Assembly (NCBI RefSeq): GCF_018614775.1
Contig: NZ_JAGGOF010000016.1
Span: forward strand, 1-64,000
Length of the DNA stretch: 64,000 nucleotides
Direction of reading: 5' to 3'
Source: Pseudomonas fluorescens
GTDB lineage: Bacteria; Pseudomonadota; Gammaproteobacteria; Pseudomonadales; Pseudomonadaceae
Position 1 is the first letter of the stretch. Each line of letters opens with the position of its first letter. A program made the translations under genes and the position numbers. The notes beneath the pieces are model-generated. The model was given only the letters and a program-made list of their open reading frames with translations, made no database searches and was not told where the DNA came from. This document shows positions 18,884 to 28,390 of this stretch, piece after piece.

Positions 18884-20439
18884 TGGTCGGCCTCCGTGGT
18901 CGCCAGGCCGAAGTCGGCGGGAAAGTACTTGAGGGCGCTAGCGACAGGGTAGGACGTCATCCCACCGAGGGCACAGAGCGAGCCGTATTGCAGGGTGTCG
19001 CAGAGGTCTTGCAGCAACAGCACCTGTTCCTGGCGAGCCGCCGCATCGGTGCTGGCGATCAGGCGATCGACCACTTCCACCCCACGGGTGGAACCGATCC
19101 GGCACGGCGTGCACTTGCCGCAGGATTCTTCGGCGCAGAACTGCAAGGCGAACCGGGCCATCTGGGCCATGTCGAGGCTGTCGTCAGCCACCACCACGCC
19201 GCCGTGGCCGAGCATCGCGCCCATCGCGGCGAACGCTTCGTAGTCCAGCGGCGTATCGAACTGCGAAGGGGGCACCCAGGCGCCCAGCGGGCCACCCACT
19301 TGCGCGGCCTTCAGTGGCCGGCCGCTGGCGGTCCCGCCGCCGTAGCCTTCCACCAGCTCCCGCAGGCTCAGGCCGAAAGCACGCTCCACTAATCCGCCCT
19401 GGCGAACATTTCCCGCCAGTTGGAAGGGCATCGTGCCCAGCGAGCGGCCCATGCCGAAGTCGCGGTAGAACTGCGCGCCCTTCTCCAGAATCACCGGTAT
19501 CGAGGCCAGGGTCACCACGTTGTGCACCAGGGTCGGCAAGCCAAACAGGCCTTGCAGCGCCGGCAGCGGCGGTTTCGCCCGCACCTCGCCGCGTTTGCCT
19601 TCGAGCGATTGCAGCAGCGAGGTTTCCTCGCCACAGATATAGGCGCCCGCTCCGACCCGGACTTCCAGCTCGAAGGCCCGGCCGCTGCCGCCCACATCCG
19701 CGCCCAGGTAACCGGCTGCGCGCGCGATGCGCAAGGCGTCGTTCAGGGTGCTGACGGCATCCGGGTATTCCGAGCGCACATAGATGTAGCCCATCGTCGC
19801 GCCGACAGAGATACCGGCAATGATCATGCCCTCGATCAGCAGGAACGGATCGCCCTCCATCAGCATGCGGTCGGCAAACGTCCCGGAGTCGCCTTCGTCG
19901 GCGTTGCACACCACGTATTTCTGCGGCCCCACGGCATCGCGCACGGTGCGCCACTTGATGCCGGCCGGGAACGCCGCACCGCCCCGACCACGCAGCCCGG
20001 AGTCGAGGACACTGGTGACCACGTCCAGGCCATCCATCTGGACAGCCCGGGTCAACCCTAGGAAACCGCCCTTGGCGCGGTAATCGTCCAGGGACAGTGG
20101 CTGGGTAATGCCGGCGCGCGCGAACAGCAGGCGCTGCTGACTCTTGAGATAGGGGATTTCTTCCACCGGTCCCAAGGCCAGCGGATGGCTGCCGGGATCG
20201 CTTGCCAGCGCATCCAGCAGACTGGGTACGTCTTGCGGCGTGACCGGGCCAAAGCCCAGCCGGACGCCGGCGCTTTCGAGTTCTACCAGCGGCTCCAGCC
20301 AATAGAGCCCACGGGAACTGGTGCGGCTTAGTTGCAGCGGCAGTTGTCGGCGCTCGGCCTCTGCCGCCAGCGCCGCGGCCACCTTGTCCGCGCCCACGGC
20401 ACGGGCCACTGAATCACGTGGAATGCAGAGCGTCAGCAT
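18880..20439 (-). CDS. fdsB: NAD-dependent formate dehydrogenase, beta subunit
   Basis: 519-aa NADH-forming diaphorase subunit, a NuoF-like fusion. The N-terminal about 110 residues are thioredoxin-like but lack the four cluster cysteines. The FMN/NAD part carries GLRGRGGAAFPAGIKW and YICGEETSLLQSLEG. A C-terminal 4Fe-4S site has ESCGKCTPCR with the later cysteine in QYGSLCALGG. I chose the ATG at 20439 (MLTLCIP), which overlaps the end of fdsG by 7 bp, rather than the start six codons upstream. Confidence 0.95.
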   Translation of the reverse strand: MLTLCIPRDSVARAVGADKVAAALAAEAERRQLPLQLSRTSSRGLYWLEPLVELESAGVRLGFGPVTPQDVPSLLDALASDPGSHPLALGPVEEIPYLKSQQRLLFARAGITQPLSLDDYRAKGGFLGLTRAVQMDGLDVVTSVLDSGLRGRGGAAFPAGIKWRTVRDAVGPQKYVVCNADEGDSGTFADRMLMEGDPFLLIEGMIIAGISVGATMGYIYVRSEYPDAVSTLNDALRIARAAGYLGADVGGSGRAFELEVRVGAGAYICGEETSLLQSLEGKRGEVRAKPPLPALQGLFGLPTLVHNVVTLASIPVILEKGAQFYRDFGMGRSLGTMPFQLAGNVRQGGLVERAFGLSLRELVEGYGGGTASGRPLKAAQVGGPLGAWVPPSQFDTPLDYEAFAAMGAMLGHGGVVVADDSLDMAQMARFALQFCAEESCGKCTPCRIGSTRGVEVVDRLIASTDAAARQEQVLLLQDLCDTLQYGSLCALGGMTSYPVASALKYFPADFGLATTEADQ

Positions 20440-20915
20440 GCGCCATCCTCCAGGCAACCCGTGACCAGTTGACGCAGGCGCTCCGGGGTCAACCGTGCGT
20501 GCAGTTCACCGTCCAGCTCCAAGGCCGGCGAACAGACGCAAGCGCCCAGGCAATACACCGGCCGCAGGCTGATGCTGCCATCGGCGCCGGTGCCGTGGTC
20601 GTCCAGGTTCAGGTGTTCACGCAACTGCGCGGCCAGGCCTTCGGCACCCATGCTCTGGCAGGATTCGGCCCGGCACAGGCGCAAGGTATGGCGGGCCGGC
20701 GGCGTGGTCCGAAAATCGTGGTAGAAGCTGATCACCCCACGCACTTCAGCCTGGCTGAGGTTGAGGGCATGGGAAATCTCGGGGACGGCGATGTCGGGCA
20801 CATACCCGCAACCTTCCTGGATGGCATGGAGGATCGGCAGCAAGGCACCGGGGGTGTCCTTTTCGCGCTCCAGCACGCTGTGGATCAATGGCAGGTGAAG
20901 CGTCTCATCAGGCAT
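20433..20915 (-). CDS. fdsG: NAD-dependent formate dehydrogenase, gamma subunit
   Basis: 160-aa NuoE-like subunit with one 2Fe-2S cluster: cysteines in CRAESCQSMGAEG and CLGACVCSPA. It passes electrons between FdsA and FdsB. First gene of the operon. I chose the start at 20915 (MPDETLHLP); a longer frame from 21011 adds 32 arginine-rich residues that do not look like this family. No fdsR-type LysR regulator gene is adjacent. Confidence 0.93.
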   Translation of the reverse strand: MPDETLHLPLIHSVLEREKDTPGALLPILHAIQEGCGYVPDIAVPEISHALNLSQAEVRGVISFYHDFRTTPPARHTLRLCRAESCQSMGAEGLAAQLREHLNLDDHGTGADGSISLRPVYCLGACVCSPALELDGELHARLTPERLRQLVTGCLEDGAC

Positions 20916-21349
20916 AAACGTACCTCGGCATCTCGAACGCCACCGCCGCCTTGCGGCAGCCGTCCGGAGTCTTGGCTGCGGCGTCCGGCCCACGTCACGG
21001 TCGCGTGGCAAATCCGGTCGCCTCCTCGCTCACCGGCCATGCGTCTTTTCGCGCTCGGTCCGGGGCATCATCACAGCTTGCCATTCCCGCCGGCCGGCGG
21101 TAGCACACAGGCGACCCAACGTGTTCTGAAAGCGACTTGGGGTGTGAGTCAAGCATGAACACAAGGCGTTTATAGGATTGTAGGCGACTCTCGGCGCATA
21201 GTTGAAATGGAAGCTAATGGCCCGCGGGTGCTGCGAGGCTTCGCAGAACGACAACATATAATTACAAATGCAATATATATGTATCGCTTCTAATTAACTA
21301 TCCACGCAAAAATAGGAAACCAACTATCTAGACTCTAGAAGGCTCTCAA
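20916..21349. other. Intergenic region, formate dehydrogenase to Rhs locus
   Basis: About 430 bp with no supported gene. The first two-thirds have the base composition of the chromosome. From about 21255 the sequence turns clearly AT-rich, which continues into the Rhs genes; this marks the probable edge of acquired DNA. The fds promoter should lie here on the minus strand and the Rhs promoter on the plus strand, but I cannot point to convincing -35/-10 pairs. Confidence 0.5.
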
Positions 21350-22834
21350 ATGCTGCGCAAACGGCTCTTTTCATGTTCATTATTCTTTTTATCACTAACA
21401 GCGAGCACCTGGACTTTTGCAGGGGAATACTATTGGATAATCAGCGAACTCCCGGTAAATATCCAACAGCGACAACCCTCGCCCGAATCGGCTTGTAGAT
21501 GGCTTTACGAAGAGTACGGAAAAATCTGGAATTATACGCCAGCAGAACCAACAGAAGACGTCCGCTTCTGGAATTGTCACATGATATTTGGTGACGATCC
21601 TTTAGACGACTCCTATGGAGTCGTCTCGATCGCCCGCAATGGAGATACCTGCATCACTGATCAGCGATTTAATAGGACTTCTGGTCAGTGCGAAAGTCAG
21701 GGCGTTGACCACAGCTGCCCAGCTACCACTGCCGGAAATCCGATCAATTTTGCGACAGGTTATAAAATACAGTCCGAGAGCGACTACTCAGCCACCAGAA
21801 AAAAACCTAATGCAGACCATCTAGAATTCTCTAAATTTTATAGAAGCACTGATGGGTTATGGAGTCATAGTTACTCATCAAGGCTAATTTTCGAAGAGGA
21901 CGCAGCCACCTTCATCAGCCATGACGGCAATCAATTTTCTTTTGAAAAAAATGGCGACTTGTACGAAGCCAAACTACCAGAAGCAGGAAGACTTATGGCG
22001 CTTTCGAACGGATGGAGCTATCACGCTCCTGACAATCGAATATTAGAATTCGACAGCGACGGGAAATTGAGAGGAATCGCTAAACACGATCACATTTTAA
22101 GAATTTCGCATTCAAACAAGGCCAGCACCGTCACCGATGGCTTCGGCAACAGCCTGGAATTCACAGAAGATACAAAAAAACAACCACTGTCCGTTATCAC
22201 CAAGACAGCCAATATTCGCTACTCGTACAATGATTACATGCAACTCATCAGCATGACAAAGGTATACCCGAATCATTCGGAGAGCAGACACTATACCTAT
22301 CAGGATCCTAAAGACAGCAGACTGCTTACTGGGATCACTGACGAACGCGGGGTGCTGTACGCCACATGGACTTACGACGATCGTGGCCGAGCCATTACAA
22401 GCGAACATGCAGGTGGGCTGGAAAAAATCTCAATCAGCTACAACGCTGATGGGTCATCAACAGTGACCAATGCATTGGGCAAACAGACCCGATACCACTT
22501 TGAATTGATTCAAGGCATAAGACGCATCAAGTCCATCGAAGGCATGCCCTCTACCAACTGTCCCGACACCAATGCAGTCTTTTCATACGATACCCACGGC
22601 CTGTTGAAAACGAGATTAGACAACAACGGCAATATCACCACCTACACCTACAACGACCGCCGTCTGGAATCCTCCCGCACGGAAGCGAGCGGCACATCTC
22701 AAGCAAGAACTATCACAACTGAATGGCACCCGACTTTATTTTCCCCGACACGTATTAATGAGCCGGATCGTTCGACCCAATATACCTATGACACTCAAGG
22801 GCACCTGCTCAGCAAAACTGTAACCACACGTTAA
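21350..22834 (+). CDS. Rhs/YD-repeat protein, N-terminal part
   Basis: 494-aa secreted YD-repeat protein fragment. It has a signal peptide (hydrophobic core, cleavage near WTFAGEYY), a cysteine-containing N-terminal region, the conserved Rhs entry motif GNPINFATGYK, then YD repeats (FEKNGDLYEAKL, YNDYMQLISM, YTYDTQGHLLSKT). GAAGG precedes the ATG. The frame ends at TAA (22832) in the middle of what is normally one long repeat region, and a new signal peptide-bearing ORF starts 17 bp later. Base use is more AT-rich than its neighbours, as usual for Rhs loci. Confidence 0.8.
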   Translation: MLRKRLFSCSLFFLSLTASTWTFAGEYYWIISELPVNIQQRQPSPESACRWLYEEYGKIWNYTPAEPTEDVRFWNCHMIFGDDPLDDSYGVVSIARNGDTCITDQRFNRTSGQCESQGVDHSCPATTAGNPINFATGYKIQSESDYSATRKKPNADHLEFSKFYRSTDGLWSHSYSSRLIFEEDAATFISHDGNQFSFEKNGDLYEAKLPEAGRLMALSNGWSYHAPDNRILEFDSDGKLRGIAKHDHILRISHSNKASTVTDGFGNSLEFTEDTKKQPLSVITKTANIRYSYNDYMQLISMTKVYPNHSESRHYTYQDPKDSRLLTGITDERGVLYATWTYDDRGRAITSEHAGGLEKISISYNADGSSTVTNALGKQTRYHFELIQGIRRIKSIEGMPSTNCPDTNAVFSYDTHGLLKTRLDNNGNITTYTYNDRRLESSRTEASGTSQARTITTEWHPTLFSPTRINEPDRSTQYTYDTQGHLLSKTVTTR

Positions 22835-22851
22835 TTCAGAAGGATCTGAAT

Positions 22852-25532
22852 ATGAGTATATTGAAATACAAGGCAGGCCTTTTCGTGCTCGCATTAGGCG
22901 GAACCATTATCAATCTTTCATCCAGCCAGGCTACTGAGCGTGACTGGTCGTTTTCCTACAACAACAAAGGATTGCTTGCGTCGTCAGATGGCCCCCGAAC
23001 TGATGTAAGCGACATAACTCGCTACGAATACGATGCCAAAGGAAATCTAGCACGCGTTATTAACGCTCTCGATCATGTCACCGCCATTTCCGAATACGAC
23101 GCCGTCGGCAATCCCAGCACCATTGTTGATCCTAACGGTGCAGTTACAAGACTGACTTATGCGCCCCAAGGATGGGTTACATCGATGAGCACGTCTGCCG
23201 GTACAACTCGTTTCGAATACAATGCTGTCGGTGACACTACAAAACTTCTTCGTGGTAATGGCAGTTGGTTGGCCTACACTTGGGACGACGCCAGGCGGCT
23301 TGTACGCATCGACAACAATCAGGGAGAACGGATGGAGTTTGAGCTGGACTCGATGGGCAACCGTACTGCAATACGACTCAAGGACATCACCGGCAACATT
23401 ACGAAACAACACCAATGGGCATATGACGAACTCGGGCGCTTACTCCACTCTGTGGGGACTGGCGGCCATACCAGTCGAACGCAGTACGACTTGAACGACA
23501 ACCCGATTAGGCACACCAACCCTCGCCAACATATCCACACCGCAACTTATGACTCCCTGAATCGGCTGGTAAAAAAAACTGACCCATTGTTTGGTGTCAC
23601 CCAATTTGAATACGACGCCCAAGATAACCTTACGCAGATCATCGACCCGCGCAGCTCCATTACCCAATATCATTACGATGGGCTGGGCAACCTGACCTTG
23701 TTAACTAGTCCTGATAGCGGCACCAGTACCTATGAGTACGACGGCGCAGGCAACATCACGAAAAAAACAGACGCTCGGGGCACGGTCACAATTCTCGCCT
23801 ATGATGCCCTCAATCGCCTGACCAACCGCCGCTATCCGGCAAACCAAGCGCTGGACGTTCAGTTCCACTACGATTCAACTGCAGCCGGCAATAACGGTGT
23901 CGGTCGACTGACCGGAGTGCAGGACATCAGCGGTTTGCTGAACTACACGTACGATGCTGATGGGAACGTGTCTGCCCAACGGCATTCTGTGCAAGTGGGA
24001 GCGGTAACTCACCAGGAGCAGCTGGGTTACGGATATGATCGCGCCAATCGGCTGAGTAGAATCGACTACCCCACGGGCGTCAGCATCCTTTACGTTCGTA
24101 ACACCGCTGGGCAGGTGAGCCAGCTACAAATCCGACACGGTACTGAGACACCGACCGCCTTCGCCAGCAACATCAAGTATCAACCTTTCGGCCCGCTTAA
24201 AAGCCTGTCTTGGGCCAACGGGACTACGCTTCAACGCACCTATGATCTGGACTACCGGCTGACAGCCCAAATTGTCGCCGGCCAGAACACCACTATACCT
24301 ACGATGCCATCGGAAACCTCACAAGAATGCATAACGGTTCGCTTGGCGATCTCAGCTACAGCTACGACGCACTGGATCGCCTGGCAGAAGAAGCAAATGC
24401 TACCCGACGGCAGACCTATGCCTATGACGCTGTGGGCAATCGCACCGAGAAAACACTCAGCACCGTGACCGGTGGATCCAGCTCCCTCGCGTCCTACCAA
24501 TATGGCGCCGGTAGCAACCGCTTAGTTCAAATAAATAATCAATCGGTAGGCACCGATGAGTCGGGTAACCTGACCAGTGACCGCGATAACCACCAATTTT
24601 CGTACGACGAACAGAGTCGCCTCCGCAGAGTGGTTGTTGACGGAGAAATCCGAGCTCAATATCGCTACAACGGCCTGGGCCAGCGTACCCAGAAAACCAC
24701 GCTACAGGGCGTAACTACATTCCTCTATGGCCTGCACGGTGAGTTACTGGGTGAAACCTTGTTTGACAACCAGGGCAATAAGCTTACTAGCCAGTTCTAT
24801 TTCTGGCTCGACCGTATACCCTTGGGCGGAACCACCATAAATTACGACGCAACGGGGACTGCCGCGAGCAGCTCCCTGTTCTACCTTCATAGCGACCACC
24901 TCAACACACCGCGCATTGCAACGAATGCTTCGCAGGGCCAGGTGTGGGAGTGGAAATCGGACGCCTTTGGTGTCGGGGAGCCCAGCGGCTCATTGACGCT
25001 GAATCTGCGTTTTCCTGGCCAGTATTTTGATTTTGAAACTGGGTTTCAATATAACTACTTCAGGAATTATGATCCAAAAACCGGGCGCTACCGGGAAAGT
25101 GATCCAATTGGATTGAAAGCGGACCTGAACACTTACAGTTATGCGAGCGGAAACCCACTGAAATACATTGACCCTTTAGGTTTGGAATCAATCTTTGAGT
25201 GGTCTTCCATAGCGGAAATCGAAGCAAAAAATAGTGCGCTTCCCGGAATGCATAATGGTCCTCAAGATGCGTATAGACATTGCGTCGCTTCGTGCATGAT
25301 CGCATCATCAAACCGGGGAGAAACAGTAAGCCGGCTAGCGGGATGGGCAAACGAGATGTCTAATTTTGGGCAAAACCCTAGCGAAAGAGCCATGGATGAC
25401 TTTAATAACCAAGTAGGCATATGTGCAGCCAAGGGCAGCAGCTCTCCTGAGAACTGCCCTAAGAGCTGCATGACGTTACTAAACAACGGAATGCTAACAA
25501 CAGAAGCAAGCTCCGAAGGTGCGTATTATTAG
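22852..25532 (+). pseudogene. Rhs/YD-repeat protein, second part, frameshifted
   Basis: Begins with its own ribosome site (AGAAGGA) and a signal peptide (MSILKYKAGLFVLALGG…SSQA), then continues the YD repeats (YEYDAKGNLARV, YDYDGAGNITKKT-like units). At about 24291-24293 the reading frame is lost: one base is missing from what should read AAC ACC ACC TAT ACC TAC GAT. The original frame runs on to 24468 as nonsense, while the repeats continue in the other frame (TAT at 24294 onward) to the Rhs core end and toxin tip at 25532. Expression of the full product would need a frameshift; a sequencing error is the alternative. Confidence 0.75.
24327..25532 (+). CDS. Rhs C-terminal fragment with toxin-like tip
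   Basis: Distal part of the frameshifted Rhs gene, open from an ATG at 24327 (401 aa). It carries the last YD repeats and the Rhs core boundary YRESDPIGLKADLNTYSY…YIDPLGLES (about residues 254-289). The remaining roughly 113 residues are a variable tip with MHNGPQDAYRHCVASC, a glutamate in WANEMSN, and MDDFNNQVG. The pattern D-A-Y-R-H … E … MD-NN-VG resembles a family of putative polymorphic-toxin domains (DUF6973-like, from memory). Whether this fragment is translated separately is unknown. Confidence 0.6.
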   Translation: MHNGSLGDLSYSYDALDRLAEEANATRRQTYAYDAVGNRTEKTLSTVTGGSSSLASYQYGAGSNRLVQINNQSVGTDESGNLTSDRDNHQFSYDEQSRLRRVVVDGEIRAQYRYNGLGQRTQKTTLQGVTTFLYGLHGELLGETLFDNQGNKLTSQFYFWLDRIPLGGTTINYDATGTAASSSLFYLHSDHLNTPRIATNASQGQVWEWKSDAFGVGEPSGSLTLNLRFPGQYFDFETGFQYNYFRNYDPKTGRYRESDPIGLKADLNTYSYASGNPLKYIDPLGLESIFEWSSIAEIEAKNSALPGMHNGPQDAYRHCVASCMIASSNRGETVSRLAGWANEMSNFGQNPSERAMDDFNNQVGICAAKGSSSPENCPKSCMTLLNNGMLTTEASSEGAYY

Positions 25533-26058
25533 TACTCCAACGAAATCATTCAGAGCATCGTTAGCCGTGCTTATAATTCTAGCGCTCGTGGCTTTCACTG
25601 CTGTTACGCTTCGATATATAGCACCAATTAATATCGAGCGTGCTTGCCAAAAAGCCTCCCCTCCGCTAATAAACAATATAAATAGCTGCAGTCGTGTCGA
25701 TCAGGTATTGAGTTCTCTTAAGGCCGAAGGCTTTAAGCCTGCCATCCAAGACAGTTCAGAGAAAAAAGAAGGAATACTACGAGAAAAATTTTCGCTACAA
25801 GTATTTGAAGTTACCCACTATAAAATAAATGGCAACGCCACCACCGGCACCGCGCACTTCAGCTTTATAAATGGGCGATTGTACTCCATAAGATATTTTC
25901 CTGGGGTATCGGACGGTACACTCGAGTCAAACCCACCGAAAAACTCTGGAGCAGTGACGGTAAAACATGTGACGAACTATCAGGGATTGAAATACATTTC
26001 ATGGTCGAATAATCAGCTCGAAACCTATATCACATGGTGGATATCGAGATTTTCATAA
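25519..26058 (+). CDS. Candidate Rhs immunity protein
   Basis: 179-aa protein with one N-terminal membrane anchor (LAVLIILALVAFTAVTL) and a periplasm-facing soluble domain. It uses a GTG start at 25519 and overlaps the Rhs C-terminus by 14 bp, the position expected for a cognate immunity gene. It is AT-rich like the Rhs tip. I do not recognise the fold. An immunity role is inferred only from position, size and membrane anchoring, the last fitting a toxin that acts in the periplasm or envelope. Confidence 0.6.
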   Translation: MRIISTPTKSFRASLAVLIILALVAFTAVTLRYIAPINIERACQKASPPLINNINSCSRVDQVLSSLKAEGFKPAIQDSSEKKEGILREKFSLQVFEVTHYKINGNATTGTAHFSFINGRLYSIRYFPGVSDGTLESNPPKNSGAVTVKHVTNYQGLKYISWSNNQLETYITWWISRFS

Positions 26059-26220
26059 CTGCGAACGGAGGGTCTCTGGGGTAATCGGATATCAGGCTGC
26101 TGGTCCGCACCACCCGCAGCGTCGCCCCGACCGAAACGGAGGAGTATCTGCTACGGGTGGAAATCAAGGTAAACCCACTGCATCGGTCATCAGCGTCCTG
26201 AACATTTACCTCAGGCACGC

Positions 26221-27063
26221 TCAAGCGCCATGGACAGTCGCAACGGCACGCTGCTCTACCCGCCTCCGACAGGCCTCACCAAAGGCCTGGAAAACAGCCA
26301 GGTAGTCGGGATTCGACGTCACCTGCCACTCAGGGTGCCACTGCACGCCCAAGGCAAACGCCTTGCTGCCTTCCACGGAAAGCCCCTCCACCAGCCCATC
26401 TTCGGCCACGGCTTCGATGCGCAAGCCGTTGCCCACGCGGGCTATGCCCTGGCCATGCACGGAATTGACTTCAATCACGCCGGACAAGCCCAACCCAGAG
26501 AGAACCCCGCCCGGCTGCACAGTCATGGCATGGGTGCGAGCGTACTGCTCTTCGACGGGTTCGTTGCTCGGCGGCTCATGTTCGGCGCCCGGCCCATCGA
26601 GTTGTTGATGGAGGCTGCCACCGAAAGCCACGTTCATTTCCTGGAAACCGCGACAGATACCGAGCACCGGCAGCCCGGCCTCGACGGCGGCCCGCCAGAG
26701 CGGCAGCGCCAGATGGTCGCGGGCGGGATCGTGCGGCGTGTTGGGTGGGCTGGGCGGGCCGTCATAGTGATGCGGTTCGATATTGGAAGGCGAACCGGTG
26801 AACAGCACACCATCCAGGCCGTCGATGATCTCGCGCAGGTCCAACAACTCGGGGAACACCGGCAAAATCAGCGGCAGCCCTTTTGCGGCAGTGGCGACTG
26901 CCTGTGCGTACTTGTCGTTACTGATCTGCACTGCGTGCGGGCCGATTTTCCATGAACAGGCGATGATTCCGATCCTGGGCAGAGGCGCGCTGCGGGCCCC
27001 ATCTAATTGGACAAAGGGCCGCCCACGGTGTTGCTTGTCGAAGCCTGTCTGATCGAAATGCAT
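26221..27063 (-). CDS. Class I glutamine amidotransferase-like hydrolase (peptidase C26, PuuD-like)
   Basis: 280-aa cytoplasmic enzyme of the gamma-glutamyl-GABA hydrolase family. The catalytic triad is visible: Cys in LGICRGFQEMNVAFGG, His and Glu in GVQWHPEW; the GLDGVLFTGSPSNIEP loop is also typical. The family removes the gamma-glutamyl group from gamma-glutamyl-GABA in putrescine catabolism, but no other puu genes are near, so the substrate is uncertain. I chose the ATG at 27063 after AGGGG; the longer frame adds 19 residues. Divergent from the cyclase-family gene. Confidence 0.85.
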   Translation of the reverse strand: MHFDQTGFDKQHRGRPFVQLDGARSAPLPRIGIIACSWKIGPHAVQISNDKYAQAVATAAKGLPLILPVFPELLDLREIIDGLDGVLFTGSPSNIEPHHYDGPPSPPNTPHDPARDHLALPLWRAAVEAGLPVLGICRGFQEMNVAFGGSLHQQLDGPGAEHEPPSNEPVEEQYARTHAMTVQPGGVLSGLGLSGVIEVNSVHGQGIARVGNGLRIEAVAEDGLVEGLSVEGSKAFALGVQWHPEWQVTSNPDYLAVFQAFGEACRRRVEQRAVATVHGA

Positions 27064-27204
27064 AGGTAAACCCCTGTCGATAGTTACAAATTGGAAAGCG
27101 ACACCGGCCAGGGCGTTCATTCAGGATGATGGGCAGCGGATAAGCAGCGCTACACTGCTGGGACAGCAACGCCATTGCCAAGAGTGACCAGCAGGACGTC
27201 CACC

Positions 27205-27906
27205 ATGCCCAGCATTCATTTCAACTGCATCGTCAACCTCAGTCACCTGATCAGGCCGGGCATCGCGCTGTGGCCCAATGACCCGCCGGTGGTGTTCAGG
27301 ACCGAGGCTTCGCTGGACAAGGATGGCTACCACCTGCGCAGCTTCAGCATGGGCGAACACAGCGCCACCCACATGAACGCACCGAACAGCTTCGACGCCA
27401 ACGCCATGGGCATCGACGGCTACACCCCGGGCTCACTGGTGCGGCCGGCGGTGGTTGTAGATCTGGCGAGCCGTCTCCAGGACAATCCCGACTACGTCAT
27501 CGACCTTCAGGACATCGAGTACTGGGAGCGGGCCCACGGCCTGATCCCGGAAGGCTGCGTGGTGCTGTTCCATACGGGCTGGCAGTCGCGCTGGCAGGAT
27601 CGGCAACGATTCTTCAACGAAGATGCCCATGGCCTGCATTTTCCCGGGATCGGTGCCGCGACCACCCAGTTCCTGCTGGAACAACGACAAATCGCCGGGA
27701 TCGGAATCGACACCCACGGCGTGGACCCGGGCCAGGAAACCACCTTCGCCAGCAACCGGTTGGTCTTGCAACGGGGCGGCATCATCCTCGAATGCCTCAA
27801 CCACCTCGATCAGTTACCGGCCACGGGCAGTACGCTGGTCATTGGCGTGCTGCGTCTGGAGGCGGGTTCTGGTTCACCGGCAAGTGTGTTGGCGTTTGTG
27901 CCTTGA
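27205..27906 (+). CDS. Cyclase-family metal hydrolase (kynurenine formamidase-like)
   Basis: 233-aa member of the putative cyclase family (kynurenine formamidase, isatin hydrolase and relatives). Recognised by the metal-binding motif HSATHMNAP (usual form HxGTHxDxP, here with Asn for Asp), VLFHTGW, IGIDTHGVDPG and a conserved Glu near the C-terminus (LECLNHL). The ATG at 27205 follows AGGA. It does not sit with kyn genes, so the substrate is open. Divergent with the PuuD-like amidotransferase, possibly sharing a catabolic pathway (inference). Confidence 0.82.
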   Translation: MPSIHFNCIVNLSHLIRPGIALWPNDPPVVFRTEASLDKDGYHLRSFSMGEHSATHMNAPNSFDANAMGIDGYTPGSLVRPAVVVDLASRLQDNPDYVIDLQDIEYWERAHGLIPEGCVVLFHTGWQSRWQDRQRFFNEDAHGLHFPGIGAATTQFLLEQRQIAGIGIDTHGVDPGQETTFASNRLVLQRGGIILECLNHLDQLPATGSTLVIGVLRLEAGSGSPASVLAFVP

Positions 27907-28027
27907 GGTGACTGTCAAATTGACCGATAGCTGAAGTAATACTCTGTTCTCCCTACCTCCAGACCTCTTGGACAAGGCTGTTCTTGACGAGCCCCATGTC
28001 ACAGAGGTCGCAGTCCCCCGCGACCTG

Positions 28028-28390
28028 TCAGCCCCGCAACACCAACCCCACCTTCTGCTGCAACTCCCCCTCCGAAAATGGTTTGTGCAACACAGGGATC
28101 CCGGCGAACTCATCGGGTATGCCGCTGGCGCCGTATCCGGTGCTGAACAGGAACGGGATGTTGCGTTCGCGAAGGATTTCGGCCACCGGAAAAACCCGCT
28201 CGCCGGCCAGGTTGACGTCGAGGATCGCCAGGTCGACCTCCACCGAGCGAGCGTGTTCAAGGGCTGCCGCGAGCCTGGCAACTGAAGCGACCACAGTGCA
28301 TTCGAGGTCTTCCAGCATTTCCTCGATCAACATGGCAATCGCGCCTTCGTCTTCGACGACGAGCACTCGGGTCCCGGGGAATGGGGTCAT
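28028..28390 (-). CDS. Stand-alone response-regulator receiver
   Basis: 120-aa CheY-like receiver without output domain. Acidic pocket (VVEDEG), phospho-acceptor Asp in LAILDVNLAGE, Thr/Ser in FLFSTGYG, and Lys in VLHKPF are all present. The ATG at 28390 overlaps the kinase stop (ATGA), so it is the coupled partner of the kinase gene upstream. Confidence 0.88.
   Translation of the reverse strand: MTPFPGTRVLVVEDEGAIAMLIEEMLEDLECTVVASVARLAAALEHARSVEVDLAILDVNLAGERVFPVAEILRERNIPFLFSTGYGASGIPDEFAGIPVLHKPFSEGELQQKVGLVLRG

Noticed and set aside
20970..21170. Possible sigma-54 promoter for the fds operon
   Set aside because: No GG-N10-GC pair with adequate match to the consensus was found on the minus strand.
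26059..26220. 34-codon frame ending at 26201 with coding-like composition between the immunity candidate and the PuuD-like gene
   Set aside because: Too short and unrecognised; it may be a remnant of a deleted gene but cannot be supported.
27205..27906. Naming the cyclase-family gene kynB
   Set aside because: The metal motif differs (HMNAP) and no tryptophan-catabolic genes are adjacent, so the substrate is not supported.
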